A stretch of 64,000 nt of DNA from Prevotellaceae bacterium KH2P17 (GTDB lineage Bacteria > Bacteroidota > Bacteroidia > Bacteroidales > Bacteroidaceae). The first letter of the stretch is position 1; each line of letters starts with the position of its first letter. The stretch spans positions 62,001 to 126,000 of the forward strand of contig FZRE01000008.1 in the NCBI GenBank assembly GCA_900199655.1, in the 5' to 3' direction. Positions 44,076 through 57,138 of the stretch are shown one piece after another. The notes beneath the pieces are model-generated. The model did no database searches and had not been told where the DNA came from. It worked only from the letters and a program-made list of their open reading frames with translations. Made by a program: the position numbers and the translations under genes.

Positions 44076-44083
44076 CAAAATTA
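44076..44083 (-). promoter_or_regulatory. -7 box of susC
   Basis: TAATTTTG on the minus strand, a full match to TAnnTTTG, about 198 bp before the susC start. The region 19-20 bp upstream has no TTTG. The operator edge lies 54 bp upstream. Confidence 0.65.
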
Positions 44084-44136
44084 GATTTATTAACCTTACA
44101 TTGTACTTTTTTTAGGTAAAAAGCGTTGTTTTATAT

Positions 44137-44152
44137 GTGCAAACGATTGCGC
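44137..44152. promoter_or_regulatory. Candidate LacI-family operator (copy 2), susC/regulator divergent promoter
   Basis: GTGCAAACGATTGCGC, identical to the sites at 36316 and 47979. It sits almost midway between the two divergent -7 boxes: 54 bp from that of susC and 55 bp from that of the regulator gene. The 358-bp gap holds nothing else recognisable. Confidence 0.85.
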
Positions 44153-44206
44153 GTGTAAATGTGTATATATTAAAGAGGTAGCGGCTGGCAGCTCGCCTGC
44201 TTTCCG

Positions 44207-44214
44207 TAATTTTG
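44207..44214 (+). promoter_or_regulatory. -7 box of the LacI-type regulator gene
   Basis: TAATTTTG, a full match to TAnnTTTG, 23 bp before the start codon. No TTTG is present 19-20 bp upstream. Confidence 0.65.
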
Positions 44215-44236
44215 CCTCCGTAAACCTGTTACTACA

Positions 44237-45262
44237 ATGACCGACAACATCCAGATAACGATGAAGGACATAGCCGAGGAGTTCGGCGTATCAGTAGCCA
44301 CGGTGTCCCGGGCCCTGAGCAACAACCCGCGCATCAGCAAGGAGCGGCGCGAGGCCATACAGGCATACGCCAAGGAGCACAACTTCTTTCCGAACGTTAT
44401 CGGCGAGCAGCTGCGCCACTCGCGCGTAAAACCCATCAAACTCATCGGTGTCATCATTCCCCAACTGCCCCATTACTACTTCTCCACCATCCTGAGCGGC
44501 ATCGAGGAGGAGGCCTTCGGCCGCGGCTACCAGATGGTGGTGGCGCAGAGCAACGAACAATTTGAGCGCGAGGCCAAGATATGCGAGGCCTTCTATAAGA
44601 ACAAGGTGTGCGGCGTTATCGTGTCGCAGGCCAAGAACACCGTGGAGTACGACCACTTCCGCAAGCTCATCGACAACGGCATACCCATAGTTTTCTACGA
44701 CCGCATCTGCACCGGCGTGAATGCCAGTCTGGTGGTGGTAGACGACTATATGGGTGCCTTCAATGCCGTGAGCCATCTCATCGAGACCGGCTGCAAGCAC
44801 ATAGCCTACTACGGGTCGCCCTTTACGCTGGAGATATCGAAGAACCGTTTCAACGGCTACAAGGACGCCCTGCTGCATAACAAACTTGAAGTTGACGAGC
44901 ACATCATGCGCTTCTGCGATAACCGCTCGGATGCCGAGCTCATCACGCCCGAACTGCTGCAGGCCGAAAATCGGCCGGATGCCTTCTTCTGCGTGAACGA
45001 CGACACGGCCATTGGCGTGCTCTACACCGTCAAACGGCTGGGATTGCGCGTGCCGGAGGACGTGAGTATCTGCGGTTTTACTAACGGCGAACGCGCCATA
45101 GCCTGTGACCCCATGCTTACAACCGTGGAGCAACGCGGCAAGCGGGTGGGCGAGGAGGCTGCCAACATACTAATAAATAAGGTGGAAGGCATGAGCCCCA
45201 TGGAGAAGATTGAGAAGCGCGTGGTGAGGACGAAGCTGATTATCCGCGGTACAACGCGGTAA
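44237..45262 (+). CDS. LacI-family transcriptional regulator of the starch locus
   Basis: A 341-residue LacI/GalR-type regulator. The N-terminal helix-turn-helix and hinge (about residues 8-60) read MKDIAEEFGVSVATVSRALS then NNPRISKERREAIQAYAKEH. The periplasmic-binding-like ligand domain follows with LIGVIIPQLPHYYFSTILSG and VCGVIVSQAKNTVEY. The locus, and the three identical operators near the amylase, susC, its own gene and malQ, make it the likely starch/maltose regulator. The usual Bacteroides regulator SusR is of a different family, so this lineage uses a LacI-type protein instead. The spacing data (see findings) suggest activation. It is followed by the MFS transporter after 160 bp. 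Confidence 0.92.
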   Translation: MTDNIQITMKDIAEEFGVSVATVSRALSNNPRISKERREAIQAYAKEHNFFPNVIGEQLRHSRVKPIKLIGVIIPQLPHYYFSTILSGIEEEAFGRGYQMVVAQSNEQFEREAKICEAFYKNKVCGVIVSQAKNTVEYDHFRKLIDNGIPIVFYDRICTGVNASLVVVDDYMGAFNAVSHLIETGCKHIAYYGSPFTLEISKNRFNGYKDALLHNKLEVDEHIMRFCDNRSDAELITPELLQAENRPDAFFCVNDDTAIGVLYTVKRLGLRVPEDVSICGFTNGERAIACDPMLTTVEQRGKRVGEEAANILINKVEGMSPMEKIEKRVVRTKLIIRGTTR

Positions 45263-45422
45263 ATCGAAGCCTCTCCCCGGACCTCCCCAAGGGGTGGGAG
45301 ACCTGCTGCGCCGTGTAAAGCATCGGTGTGCAAAAGCAACAACAATATAGTATTACTAACCAATAGAAGCCTGTCTCCGCGCTTATGGCACAAGAGAAGG
45401 CAATACAAATGAATTGTGAATT

Positions 45423-46763
45423 ATGAATTCTGAATTGAAAACCAAGCCTGATTTGACCTTTTGGAAACTCTGGAACCTGAGTTTCGGATTCTTTGGTGTG
45501 CAAATCGCGTATGCGCTGCAGAGTGCAAATATCTCACGTATCTTTGCCACTCTGGGCGCCGACCCCCACAACCTGAGCTACTTCTGGATACTGCCGCCCC
45601 TCATGGGCATCCTTGTGCAGCCTGTAGTGGGCACGCTGAGCGACCGCACCTGGTGCCGCTTCGGCCGCCGCATACCTTATTTATTTATAGGAGCCACGCT
45701 GGCCGTGCTCGTCATGTGCCTGCTTCCCAATGCCGGTTCGTTCGGACTGACGGTCTCGGCAGCCATGATTTTCGGCCTCGTAGCACTCATGTTCCTCGAT
45801 ACCAGCATCAACATGGCCATGCAACCCTTCAAGATGCTGGTGGGCGACATGGTGAACGAGCGTCAGAAAGCTAAGGCCTACAGCATCCAGAGCTTCCTGT
45901 GCAACGCCGGCTCGGTAATGGGGTTCATCTTCCCCTTCCTTTTCACGTGGCTCGGCATACAGAACGTGGCCCCCAAGGGCACCGTACCCGACAGCGTCAT
46001 CTGGTCCTTCTACGTGGGTGCTGCCATCCTGATACTCTGCGTGATCTACACCACGGTGAAGGTGAAGGAGTGGAACCCCGCGGAATATGCTTCCTACAAC
46101 GGCGTCTCGCAGGAGGCTCAGGCAGCCTCGACGGAGGGCGACAAGGACGGCGGAGGCTGGATAACACTGCTCCGCAAGGCGCCTTCCACCTTCTGGAAGG
46201 TAGGACTGGTGCAGTTCTTCTGCTGGGCCGGCTTCCTTTACATGTGGAACTATAGCACCGGCGCCATAGCCGAGACGGTGTGGAACAATACCGACCCGGC
46301 TTCGGCCGACTTCCAGGCAGCCGGCAACTGGGTAGGCATTCTCTTTGCCGTGCAGGCCATTGGCAGCGTACTGTGGGCCGTGGTGCTGCCGCAGTTCAAG
46401 AATATGAAGATGGCCTATGCCGTGAGTCTCGTCATTGGTGGCATCGGTTTTGCTCTCGTGCCCTTCCTGCACGACAAGTACCTGCAGTTCATTCCCTTCC
46501 TTCTCATTGGCTGCGGCTGGGCTGCCATGCTGGCCATGCCGTTCACCTTCGTTACCAATGCCCTGCAGGGTTACGGCCACATGGGAGCTTACCTGGGCCT
46601 TTTTAACGGCACCATCTGCATTCCGCAGATTATCGCAGCCCTTGTCGGCGGCGGCGTGCTTAGTCTCGTAGGCTCTCACCAGAGCAACATGATGATAGTG
46701 GCGGGCGTGAGTCTGCTCATTGGTGCCTGCTGCGTGCCGTTCATCAAGGAGCATAAGGCGTAG
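45423..46763 (+). CDS. MFS sugar transporter (SLC45/maltose-type)
   Basis: A 446-residue major-facilitator protein with 12 hydrophobic segments and the family A-like loop SDRTWCRFGRRIPYLFIG. The group includes bacterial maltose/sucrose carriers and animal SLC45 proteins. It resembles transporters that bring maltose or small maltooligosaccharides across the inner membrane after outer-membrane uptake. It lies between the LacI-type regulator and malQ, as expected for that role. The start region is A/T rich with repeats of tgaatt (about 45412-45436); the start at 45423 is accepted because FWKLWNLSFGFFGVQ directly follows. Substrate is inferred from context. Confidence 0.88.
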   Translation: MNSELKTKPDLTFWKLWNLSFGFFGVQIAYALQSANISRIFATLGADPHNLSYFWILPPLMGILVQPVVGTLSDRTWCRFGRRIPYLFIGATLAVLVMCLLPNAGSFGLTVSAAMIFGLVALMFLDTSINMAMQPFKMLVGDMVNERQKAKAYSIQSFLCNAGSVMGFIFPFLFTWLGIQNVAPKGTVPDSVIWSFYVGAAILILCVIYTTVKVKEWNPAEYASYNGVSQEAQAASTEGDKDGGGWITLLRKAPSTFWKVGLVQFFCWAGFLYMWNYSTGAIAETVWNNTDPASADFQAAGNWVGILFAVQAIGSVLWAVVLPQFKNMKMAYAVSLVIGGIGFALVPFLHDKYLQFIPFLLIGCGWAAMLAMPFTFVTNALQGYGHMGAYLGLFNGTICIPQIIAALVGGGVLSLVGSHQSNMMIVAGVSLLIGACCVPFIKEHKA

Positions 46764-46850
46764 CTGCCTGTGCGTCATCCCGTCTTCCGGCCCTCCTTTC
46801 CAAGTTGAGGAACTGCTGCTGCGGGCCTCCTGCCGGATAGCTGCTGGTTT

Positions 46851-46940
46851 TTAAAGACAGAGTAATAGCGTATGTTTTCTACTGCTGAAGGCTTCATGCA
46901 GGTTAGCTGCTGATGATTAAAAACAGAGTAACAGCGTTTT
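46851..46940. repeat. Reverse-oriented 66-bp repeat pair (family E, copy 2)
   Basis: CAGAGTAATAGCG and CAGAGTAACAGCG occur at 46858 and 46924, exactly 66 bp apart, in the opposite orientation to the main array at 47595-47930. It lies in the MFS-malQ gap (46764-48083), which is packed with repeats and has no gene I can support. Confidence 0.85.
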
Positions 46941-47017
46941 CAAAATGTGCAACTTTAGCAAAAGATAGTGCAAGCAATGTTCCCTCCCCATCGGGAGGGC
47001 TGGAGTAGGATCTATGT

Positions 47018-47083
47018 TTCAAGCCTCTTGAAAGATACCTTTAAGAGGCTTGAAAGATGTGTTCAAGGCCCTTGAAAGGCACT
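47018..47083. repeat. Triple palindrome array, 22-bp period (family A, copy 5)
   Basis: Units start at 47018 (TTCAAGCCTCTTGAA), 47040 (TTTAAGAGGCTTGAA) and 47062 (TTCAAGGCCCTTGAA), with linkers agatacc and agatgtg. A family B-like repeat lies just before it (about 46982-47005). Confidence 0.9.
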
Positions 47084-47266
47084 TCTCACTTTCTTACTTG
47101 TAAGTTGTTGGATTTCAATACATTACATTCTGGGTTAAATCCAATGGCTTTGAAAGTTATTTTTTGCTCGCTTACGTTCTTTTGTTTTCTGTAAATTTAA
47201 ACTGCTTTTGCTGTGAGGTTGAGTCTTGCGGTACATATATCCTGCTGCTTGTCATCCCCTCCTCCG

Positions 47267-47529
47267 CCTCCCCTTTCTAAGGGGAGGATACCAGTTTGAC
47301 TTGTCACCAATCATTGCTTGTTTAATCCTGCAAACAAGCAAACCCGCAGCAGCTGAAAAAATACGCTGTTACTCTGTCTTTAATCATCAGCAACTATATA
47401 GTAGAAAACTTGCGACAGCGTTTCCTCCCCTTAGAAAGGGGAGGTTAGGAGGGGATGATACCTTAAGCTGCATGGACAATCTCTGCTGTCAGGTCATCCC
47501 CTCCTCCGCCTCCCCTTTCCAAGGGGAGG
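47267..47529. repeat. Three family B inverted repeats in the MFS-malQ gap
   Basis: CCTCCCCTTTCTAAGGGGAGG at 47267-47287, its reverse form at 47424-47444 and another direct copy at 47509-47529. They are the same element as the cluster at 8746-8935, including the flanking tcatcccctcct and gatacc stretches. The first family E unit (core at 47371) lies between them. Confidence 0.9.
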
Positions 47530-47594
47530 ATACCAGTTTGTCTTTTTGCAAATCGTTGCTTGCTTATTTCTGCAACCAAGCAAGCCCGCAGCAG

Positions 47595-47930
47595 CAGAAA
47601 AAATACGCTATTACTCTGTCTTCAAACACAAGCAGCCATCCAGCAGGAAACATCAAGCAGCGAAAAAACTACGCTGTTACTCTGTCTTTAAAAGCAAGCA
47701 GCAAACCGGCAGGAAACATCAAGCAACGAAAAAACTACTCTGTTACTCTGTCTTCAAACACAAGCAGCCATCCAGCAGAAAACATCAAGCAGCGAAAAAA
47801 ATACGCTGTTACTCTGTCTTTAAAAACAAGCAGCAAACCGGCAGGAAACAACAAGCAGCAGAAAAAATACGCTATTACTCTGTCTTCAAAAACCAGCAAC
47901 CAACCAGCAGCAAGCCAGCAGCCGGAGTTG
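47595..47930. repeat. Main 66-bp tandem array (family E, copy 1)
   Basis: The core ACTCTGTCTT occurs at 47613, 47679, 47745, 47811 and 47877, exactly 66 bp apart. A sixth related unit lies upstream with its core at 47371. Units alternate between two versions (one with ACACAAGCAGCCATCC, one with CAAGCAGCAAACCGG), giving a 132-bp higher-order period. Because 66 is a multiple of three, several frames stay open across the array, but the peptide repeats in two frames with no start signal or codon bias, so I treat it as non-coding. Confidence 0.92.
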
Positions 47931-47978
47931 CTATCCTTGGGGGCGAGAAGTTGGGTGACTTGAGTTTGGCTCTTGATA

Positions 47979-47994
47979 GTGCAAACGATTGCGC
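47979..47994. promoter_or_regulatory. Candidate LacI-family operator (copy 3), malQ promoter
   Basis: GTGCAAACGATTGCGC, identical to the sites at 36316 and 44137, 54 bp upstream of the malQ -7 box. Confidence 0.83.
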
Positions 47995-48047
47995 AATGTT
48001 TTGCTTTTTTTGTGTAACTGCGGCATATCTAATTCGCGGAATAATGC

Positions 48048-48055
48048 TAACTTTA
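48048..48055 (+). promoter_or_regulatory. -7 box of the malQ-susB-pulA-susA operon
   Basis: TAACTTTA (one mismatch to TAnnTTTG), 29 bp before the malQ start. No TTTG is present 19-20 bp upstream. Confidence 0.6.
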
Positions 48056-48083
48056 CCGCAGATTTATTAACCGACAAGAGTCT

Positions 48084-52929
<4,846 letters not shown>

Positions 52930-52981
52930 GGCATCAGGCCCGCCAAGGCACTCAATGAAGAATGCTATAAACTGCCAACCT

Positions 52982-54910
52982 ATGAATTTGAAAACCCTCT
53001 TTATGACTGCATTTGCAGCATTCACCATCCATTCTGCCCAGGCTCAGGACACCTTCAACGAGGTTTCCTACAGTCCGGGGCAGACTGTTTTCAGGCTCCA
53101 TGCACCCTCGTCGGCCCGCAAGGTGGTGGTGCGCATCTATCCCGATGCGCTTTCTGCCAAGCCCGAACGCACGGTGCGCATGAAGCGGACAGGCAATGAC
53201 ACGTGGCAAACTGTGGTGAAGGCCGACCTCAAAGGGCGTTTCTACACCTTTGATATATCGGGCGATAAGAAGTCGTGGTGCGAAACGCCGGGCGTGTTTG
53301 CCAAGGCCGTGGGAGTGAACGGCAAGCGCGGAGCCATTGTAGACATGGCCACAACCAACCCGCAGGGGTGGGAGGGCGATGTCCGCCCGGCCTTGCAATC
53401 GCCTGCCGACCTTGTTGTCTACGAACTGCACCACCGCGATTTCTCCATCGATGCTTCTTCCGGGCTCGTGCACAAGGGCAAGTTCCTGGCGCTAACGGAG
53501 CCCAAGGCCATTGCGCATTTAAAGGAGCTGGGCATCAATGCCGTGCATATCCTGCCCTCGTACGACTTTGGATCGGTAGATGAAACCAAGCTCTCGCAGC
53601 CGCAGTACAACTGGGGCTACGACCCGGTGAACTACAACGTGCCCGAAGGTTCGTACAGTACCGACCCCTATAACCCACTGACACGCATCCGCGAGTTCAA
53701 ACTCATGGTGCAGGCTCTGCACAAGGCAGGCATCAGAGTCATACTCGACGTGGTGTATAACCATACCTATGATATCGAGCACAGCAACTTCCAGCGCACG
53801 TATCCCGATTATTTTTACCGCAAAAAGGCCGACGGAACCTACTCCGACGGCTCCGGTTGCGGCAACGAGACGGCCTCCGAAAAGCCGCTGATGCGCGAGT
53901 TCATGCTCGAGAGCGTGAAGTATTGGGTCAGCGAATACCACATCGACGGCTTCCGCTTCGACCTCATGGGTGTGCACGACATGGAGACCATGAACCTGAT
54001 ACGTGCCGAACTGTCCCGAATTGATCCCTCTATCTTCGTCTACGGAGAGGGCTGGAGCGCCGGCACCTGTGCCTATCCGGCCGATAAGTTGTCCGTGAAA
54101 GCCCACATGCAGCAGCTGCCCGGCATTGCCGCCTTTAGCGATGAGCTGCGCGATGCACTGCGTGGACCGTTCTCCGATGATACGAAGGGCGCCTTCCTGG
54201 CCGGCATTCCGGGCGAGGAAGAGAGCGTGAAGGCCGGCATTGCCGGCATGATTGCCCACCCTGATGTTGACTATTCAAAGGTGAACTACACCAAAACACC
54301 TTGGGCGCTGGAGCCTGTGCAGATGATGAGTTACGTGAGCTGCCACGACGACATGTGTCTTACCGACCGCCTGCGTGCCTCCATTCCCGGCATAAAGGAT
54401 GACGAACTCATCCGCCTCGACCTGCTGGCACAAACCGCGGTATTTACCTCGCAGGGAGTGCCTTTTATGCTCTCGGGCGAGGAAATGCTGCGAAACAAGA
54501 AAGGGGTACACAACAGTTTCGAGTCTCCCGACAGCATCAATCATCTCGATTGGAATAACCTGCAGCGCTACCCGCAGGTGTTCAGTTATTACAAGAACCT
54601 CATCGGGCTGCGCAAGAGCCACCCTGCATTCCGCTTGGGAGATGCGAACAAGGTTCGTGAAGTTCTTGATTTTCTGCCTTCGCAGCCGTGTCTGGTAGCT
54701 TTCACACTAAACGGCAAGCTGGCCGGAGACAGCTGGCAAAACATCATAGTGGTGCTGAACGGCAACCCGGAACCACGCGAGATAGAGGTTCCTGCAGGCA
54801 GTTATACGGTTGTTTGCTGTGATGGCGTAATCAATGAGAACGGTTTGGGCCGGATGGAAGGCGGCAAAGTGGTTGTCGACCCGCAGTCGGCATTGATAAT
54901 ACATAATTAA
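52982..54910 (+). CDS. Type I pullulanase (GH13_14)
   Basis: A 642-residue debranching enzyme that cleaves alpha-1,6 links of pullulan and branched dextrins. After a signal peptide (MNLKTLFMTAF...SAQAQ) there is a CBM48-like domain (about 30-115), then the catalytic barrel. YNWGYDP (about residues 210-216) is the pullulanase signature. Asp327 in GFRFDLMGVHD is the nucleophile and Glu356 in YGEGWSAG the acid/base. The stabilising His-Asp pair is in YVSCHDDMC. The start at 52982 is preferred because it begins the signal peptide; the ATG 27 bp upstream adds nine polar residues. The gene follows susB by 52 bp and is followed by the susA-like gene after one base. Confidence 0.93.
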   Translation: MNLKTLFMTAFAAFTIHSAQAQDTFNEVSYSPGQTVFRLHAPSSARKVVVRIYPDALSAKPERTVRMKRTGNDTWQTVVKADLKGRFYTFDISGDKKSWCETPGVFAKAVGVNGKRGAIVDMATTNPQGWEGDVRPALQSPADLVVYELHHRDFSIDASSGLVHKGKFLALTEPKAIAHLKELGINAVHILPSYDFGSVDETKLSQPQYNWGYDPVNYNVPEGSYSTDPYNPLTRIREFKLMVQALHKAGIRVILDVVYNHTYDIEHSNFQRTYPDYFYRKKADGTYSDGSGCGNETASEKPLMREFMLESVKYWVSEYHIDGFRFDLMGVHDMETMNLIRAELSRIDPSIFVYGEGWSAGTCAYPADKLSVKAHMQQLPGIAAFSDELRDALRGPFSDDTKGAFLAGIPGEEESVKAGIAGMIAHPDVDYSKVNYTKTPWALEPVQMMSYVSCHDDMCLTDRLRASIPGIKDDELIRLDLLAQTAVFTSQGVPFMLSGEEMLRNKKGVHNSFESPDSINHLDWNNLQRYPQVFSYYKNLIGLRKSHPAFRLGDANKVREVLDFLPSQPCLVAFTLNGKLAGDSWQNIIVVLNGNPEPREIEVPAGSYTVVCCDGVINENGLGRMEGGKVVVDPQSALIIHN

Positions 54911-54911
54911 G

Positions 54912-56840
54912 ATGAAGAAACAAATCCTTTTATTCGCCCTCTTTGCAGGGCTGTTGGCAATGAATGCGAACGCAGCTATAAAGATAGACAAGATTGAACC
55001 GGCCGACTGGTATGTCGGCCTCAAGGATGCCAACCTGCAGTTGCTGGTGTACGGGAAGGATGTGCGAAATGCAGAGGTTGTAACAAACTATCCTGGCGTT
55101 CGCATCGATTCTGTCGCTCGTTTAGACTCTCCAAACTACTTGCTCGTATATCTCAACCTCTCCGGAGCTAAGAGTGGGGATATGACTCTTAAGTTCTCAC
55201 AGAACGGCTCCACGCAAAACGTGAGGTACCAGCTGAAAGAACGCGGGATGGCAGGCGACAAACGCCAAGGCTTCACCATTGCCGACGCGCTCTACCTGCT
55301 CATGCCCGACCGTTTTGCTTATGCTCCCACCAAGCAGGGCAACACCAAAGGCATGGCGCAGTACAAGGTAGACCGCTCGGCCCCGAGCCTGCGTCATGGC
55401 GGCAATCTGGAAGGCATACGCAGCCACCTGGACTACTTCAACCAGCTGGGTGTAACCGCCCTGTGGTTTACACCCATATTGGAGAACGACTCGCCCGACC
55501 GTGGCGGCTACAGCACCTACCACGGTTATGCCACGACCAACTACTATCGCGTAGACCCGCGCTTCGGTACCAACGACGAGTATTGCCGTCTGGTAGGCGA
55601 CGCCCACCAACATGGACTCAAGGTGGTAATGGACATGATATTCAACCACTGCGGCTTCGAGCACCCCTGGGTCAAGGATATGCCGAGCCGCGACTGGTTC
55701 AACACGCCAGAGTGGCTGCAGGAGAAAGGCCCCAACGGGCGCCATCCGGCAACGGGCTTTGCCGAAAACAGCGGCACGGCTAAGTCCAAGTATCTGCAAA
55801 CCAGCTACAAACTAACGCCCGTACTCGACCCCTACGCCAGCCAGATAGACAAGCGCGAAACCGTTGACGGGTGGTTCGTGCCCACCATGCCCGACCTCAA
55901 CCAGCGCAATCCGCACGTCATGCGGTACCTCATCCAGAACAGTATCTGGTGGATAGAGACGGCCGGCATCGACGGCATACGCATGGATACCTATCCTTAT
56001 GCGGACTATGACGCGATGGCGCAGTGGATGAAGACCCTCGATACTGAATACCCCAACTTCAACGTGGTGGGCGAAACATGGGTCACGGAGCCTGCCTACA
56101 CGGCCCGTTTCCAGAAAGGCAGTCGGCTGGCTAAGCACGACAGCTACCTTAAAACGGTAATGGACTTCAGCTTCTTCGACAAGCTCGACAAGGCCAAGCA
56201 CGAGGAAACCGACGGCTGGTGGAACGGACTGAACCGCATCTACAACAGCCTCTGCTACGATTATCTGTACGAGGACCCCTCTCATGTGCTCGCTTTCATC
56301 GAGAACCACGATACCGACCGCTTCCTCGCCGGCGGCCAGGACACGCTCCTCTTGCAGCAGGCTTACGCGCTGCTGCTCACCATGAACCGCATTCCGCAGC
56401 TGTACTACGGCACCGAGGTGCTGATGAACGGCACCAAGGAGGTAACAGACGGCAACGTGCGAAAGGACTTTCCGGGCGGATTTCCGGGCGACAAGCACGA
56501 CTGCTTTACAGCAGCAGGGCGCACGGAAGCCGAGAACGCGATGTTCAACTGGGTGAGCCGGCTGCTGCACTGGCGCCAAAACAACAAGCTCATAACCGAA
56601 GGCAGCCAGGTGCAGTTCATCCCTTACGGCGGCGTTTACGTCATCGCACGCCAGTATGGCGGCAAGACGGCGCTCACGATACTCAACGGCACCTCCTCTG
56701 CTGCTACCATGAGCGTGGCCCGCTATGCTGAAGTAATTGGCAACCACAAGCAGGCAACCGATGTACTGACTGGCCGCAAGGTGGCCTTGGACAAGGACAT
56801 TGCCCTCTCGGGCCGGCAAACCATGATACTGGAATTTTAA
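54912..56840 (+). CDS. susA: SusA-like neopullulanase/maltodextrin hydrolase (GH13)
   Basis: A 642-residue exported GH13 enzyme. It has a signal peptide (residues 1-21), an N-terminal immunoglobulin-like domain (about 22-110, IKIDKIEPADWYVGLKDANL), and a barrel with VMDMIFNHCG. Asp359 in GIRMDTYPYAD is the nucleophile, Glu388 in VVGETWV the acid/base, and the Asp of FIENHDTDRF the stabiliser. The closest role is that of Bacteroides SusA, a periplasmic neopullulanase acting on maltooligosaccharides. It is the last gene of the operon and ends 25 bp before a terminator. Confidence 0.92.
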   Translation: MKKQILLFALFAGLLAMNANAAIKIDKIEPADWYVGLKDANLQLLVYGKDVRNAEVVTNYPGVRIDSVARLDSPNYLLVYLNLSGAKSGDMTLKFSQNGSTQNVRYQLKERGMAGDKRQGFTIADALYLLMPDRFAYAPTKQGNTKGMAQYKVDRSAPSLRHGGNLEGIRSHLDYFNQLGVTALWFTPILENDSPDRGGYSTYHGYATTNYYRVDPRFGTNDEYCRLVGDAHQHGLKVVMDMIFNHCGFEHPWVKDMPSRDWFNTPEWLQEKGPNGRHPATGFAENSGTAKSKYLQTSYKLTPVLDPYASQIDKRETVDGWFVPTMPDLNQRNPHVMRYLIQNSIWWIETAGIDGIRMDTYPYADYDAMAQWMKTLDTEYPNFNVVGETWVTEPAYTARFQKGSRLAKHDSYLKTVMDFSFFDKLDKAKHEETDGWWNGLNRIYNSLCYDYLYEDPSHVLAFIENHDTDRFLAGGQDTLLLQQAYALLLTMNRIPQLYYGTEVLMNGTKEVTDGNVRKDFPGGFPGDKHDCFTAAGRTEAENAMFNWVSRLLHWRQNNKLITEGSQVQFIPYGGVYVIARQYGGKTALTILNGTSSAATMSVARYAEVIGNHKQATDVLTGRKVALDKDIALSGRQTMILEF

Positions 56841-56865
56841 GGCAGCCCTCTCGCTGCATCTGTCT

Positions 56866-56898
56866 ACAGCTCTCCCCGGCGGAGAGCTGTTTTTGTTT
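56866..56898 (+). terminator. Terminator of the malQ-susB-pulA-susA operon
   Basis: ACAGCTCTCC pairs with GGAGAGCTGT (stem of ten base pairs, loop ccggc), then TTTTTGTTTT. Confidence 0.93.
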
Positions 56899-56924
56899 TA
56901 GGACGCATGAAGGTAGTAGAAAGC

Positions 56925-57050
56925 GTGCGTTGCGGGTGTGAAAAATGTGCGTTGAGAGTGCAAAAGCTATGCTTCGGGAACTTTCGACAAGTGTCGCACA
57001 TGAATTCGACAACTGTCACACGATTGTTCGACAAGTGTCGCACGATAAAA
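56925..57050. repeat. 22-bp-phased array with CGACAnnTGTCG triplet (family C, copy 3)
   Basis: Palindromes start at 56985 (CGACAAGTGTCG), 57007 (CGACAACTGTCA) and 57029 (CGACAAGTGTCG). Upstream, GTGCGTTG starts at 56925 and 56947, again 22 bp apart, so the run is six units in phase. It lies between the susA terminator and the EamA gene. Confidence 0.9.
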
Positions 57051-57066
57051 AAAGAGCCTATCCCGA

Positions 57067-57126
57067 CCCTCCCAAAGGGAGGGAAAAAAGCTATCTAATG
57101 CCTATGACTCCCTCCCTTTGGGAGGG
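57067..57126. repeat. Pair of facing family B-like inverted repeats
   Basis: CCCTCCCAAAGGGAGGG (57067-57083) and its exact reverse complement CCCTCCCTTTGGGAGGG (57110-57126). Each is a hairpin and the two can also pair with each other. They sit between convergent transcripts and may serve as a terminator region for the EamA gene. Confidence 0.8.
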
Positions 57127-57138
57127 TTGGGTAGGCCC

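Noticed and set aside
46790..47010. Degenerate GC-rich inverted repeats as terminators of the MFS gene
   Set aside because: The hairpins lack a following T run; they match the family B repeat type found in both orientations elsewhere.
47226..48070. Long open frames across the 66-bp tandem array, encoding 22-residue peptide repeats
   Set aside because: Two different frames stay open because the period is a multiple of three. Neither has a convincing start, codon bias or signal, and family B elements and the operator lie inside the frames. Treated as non-coding repeats.
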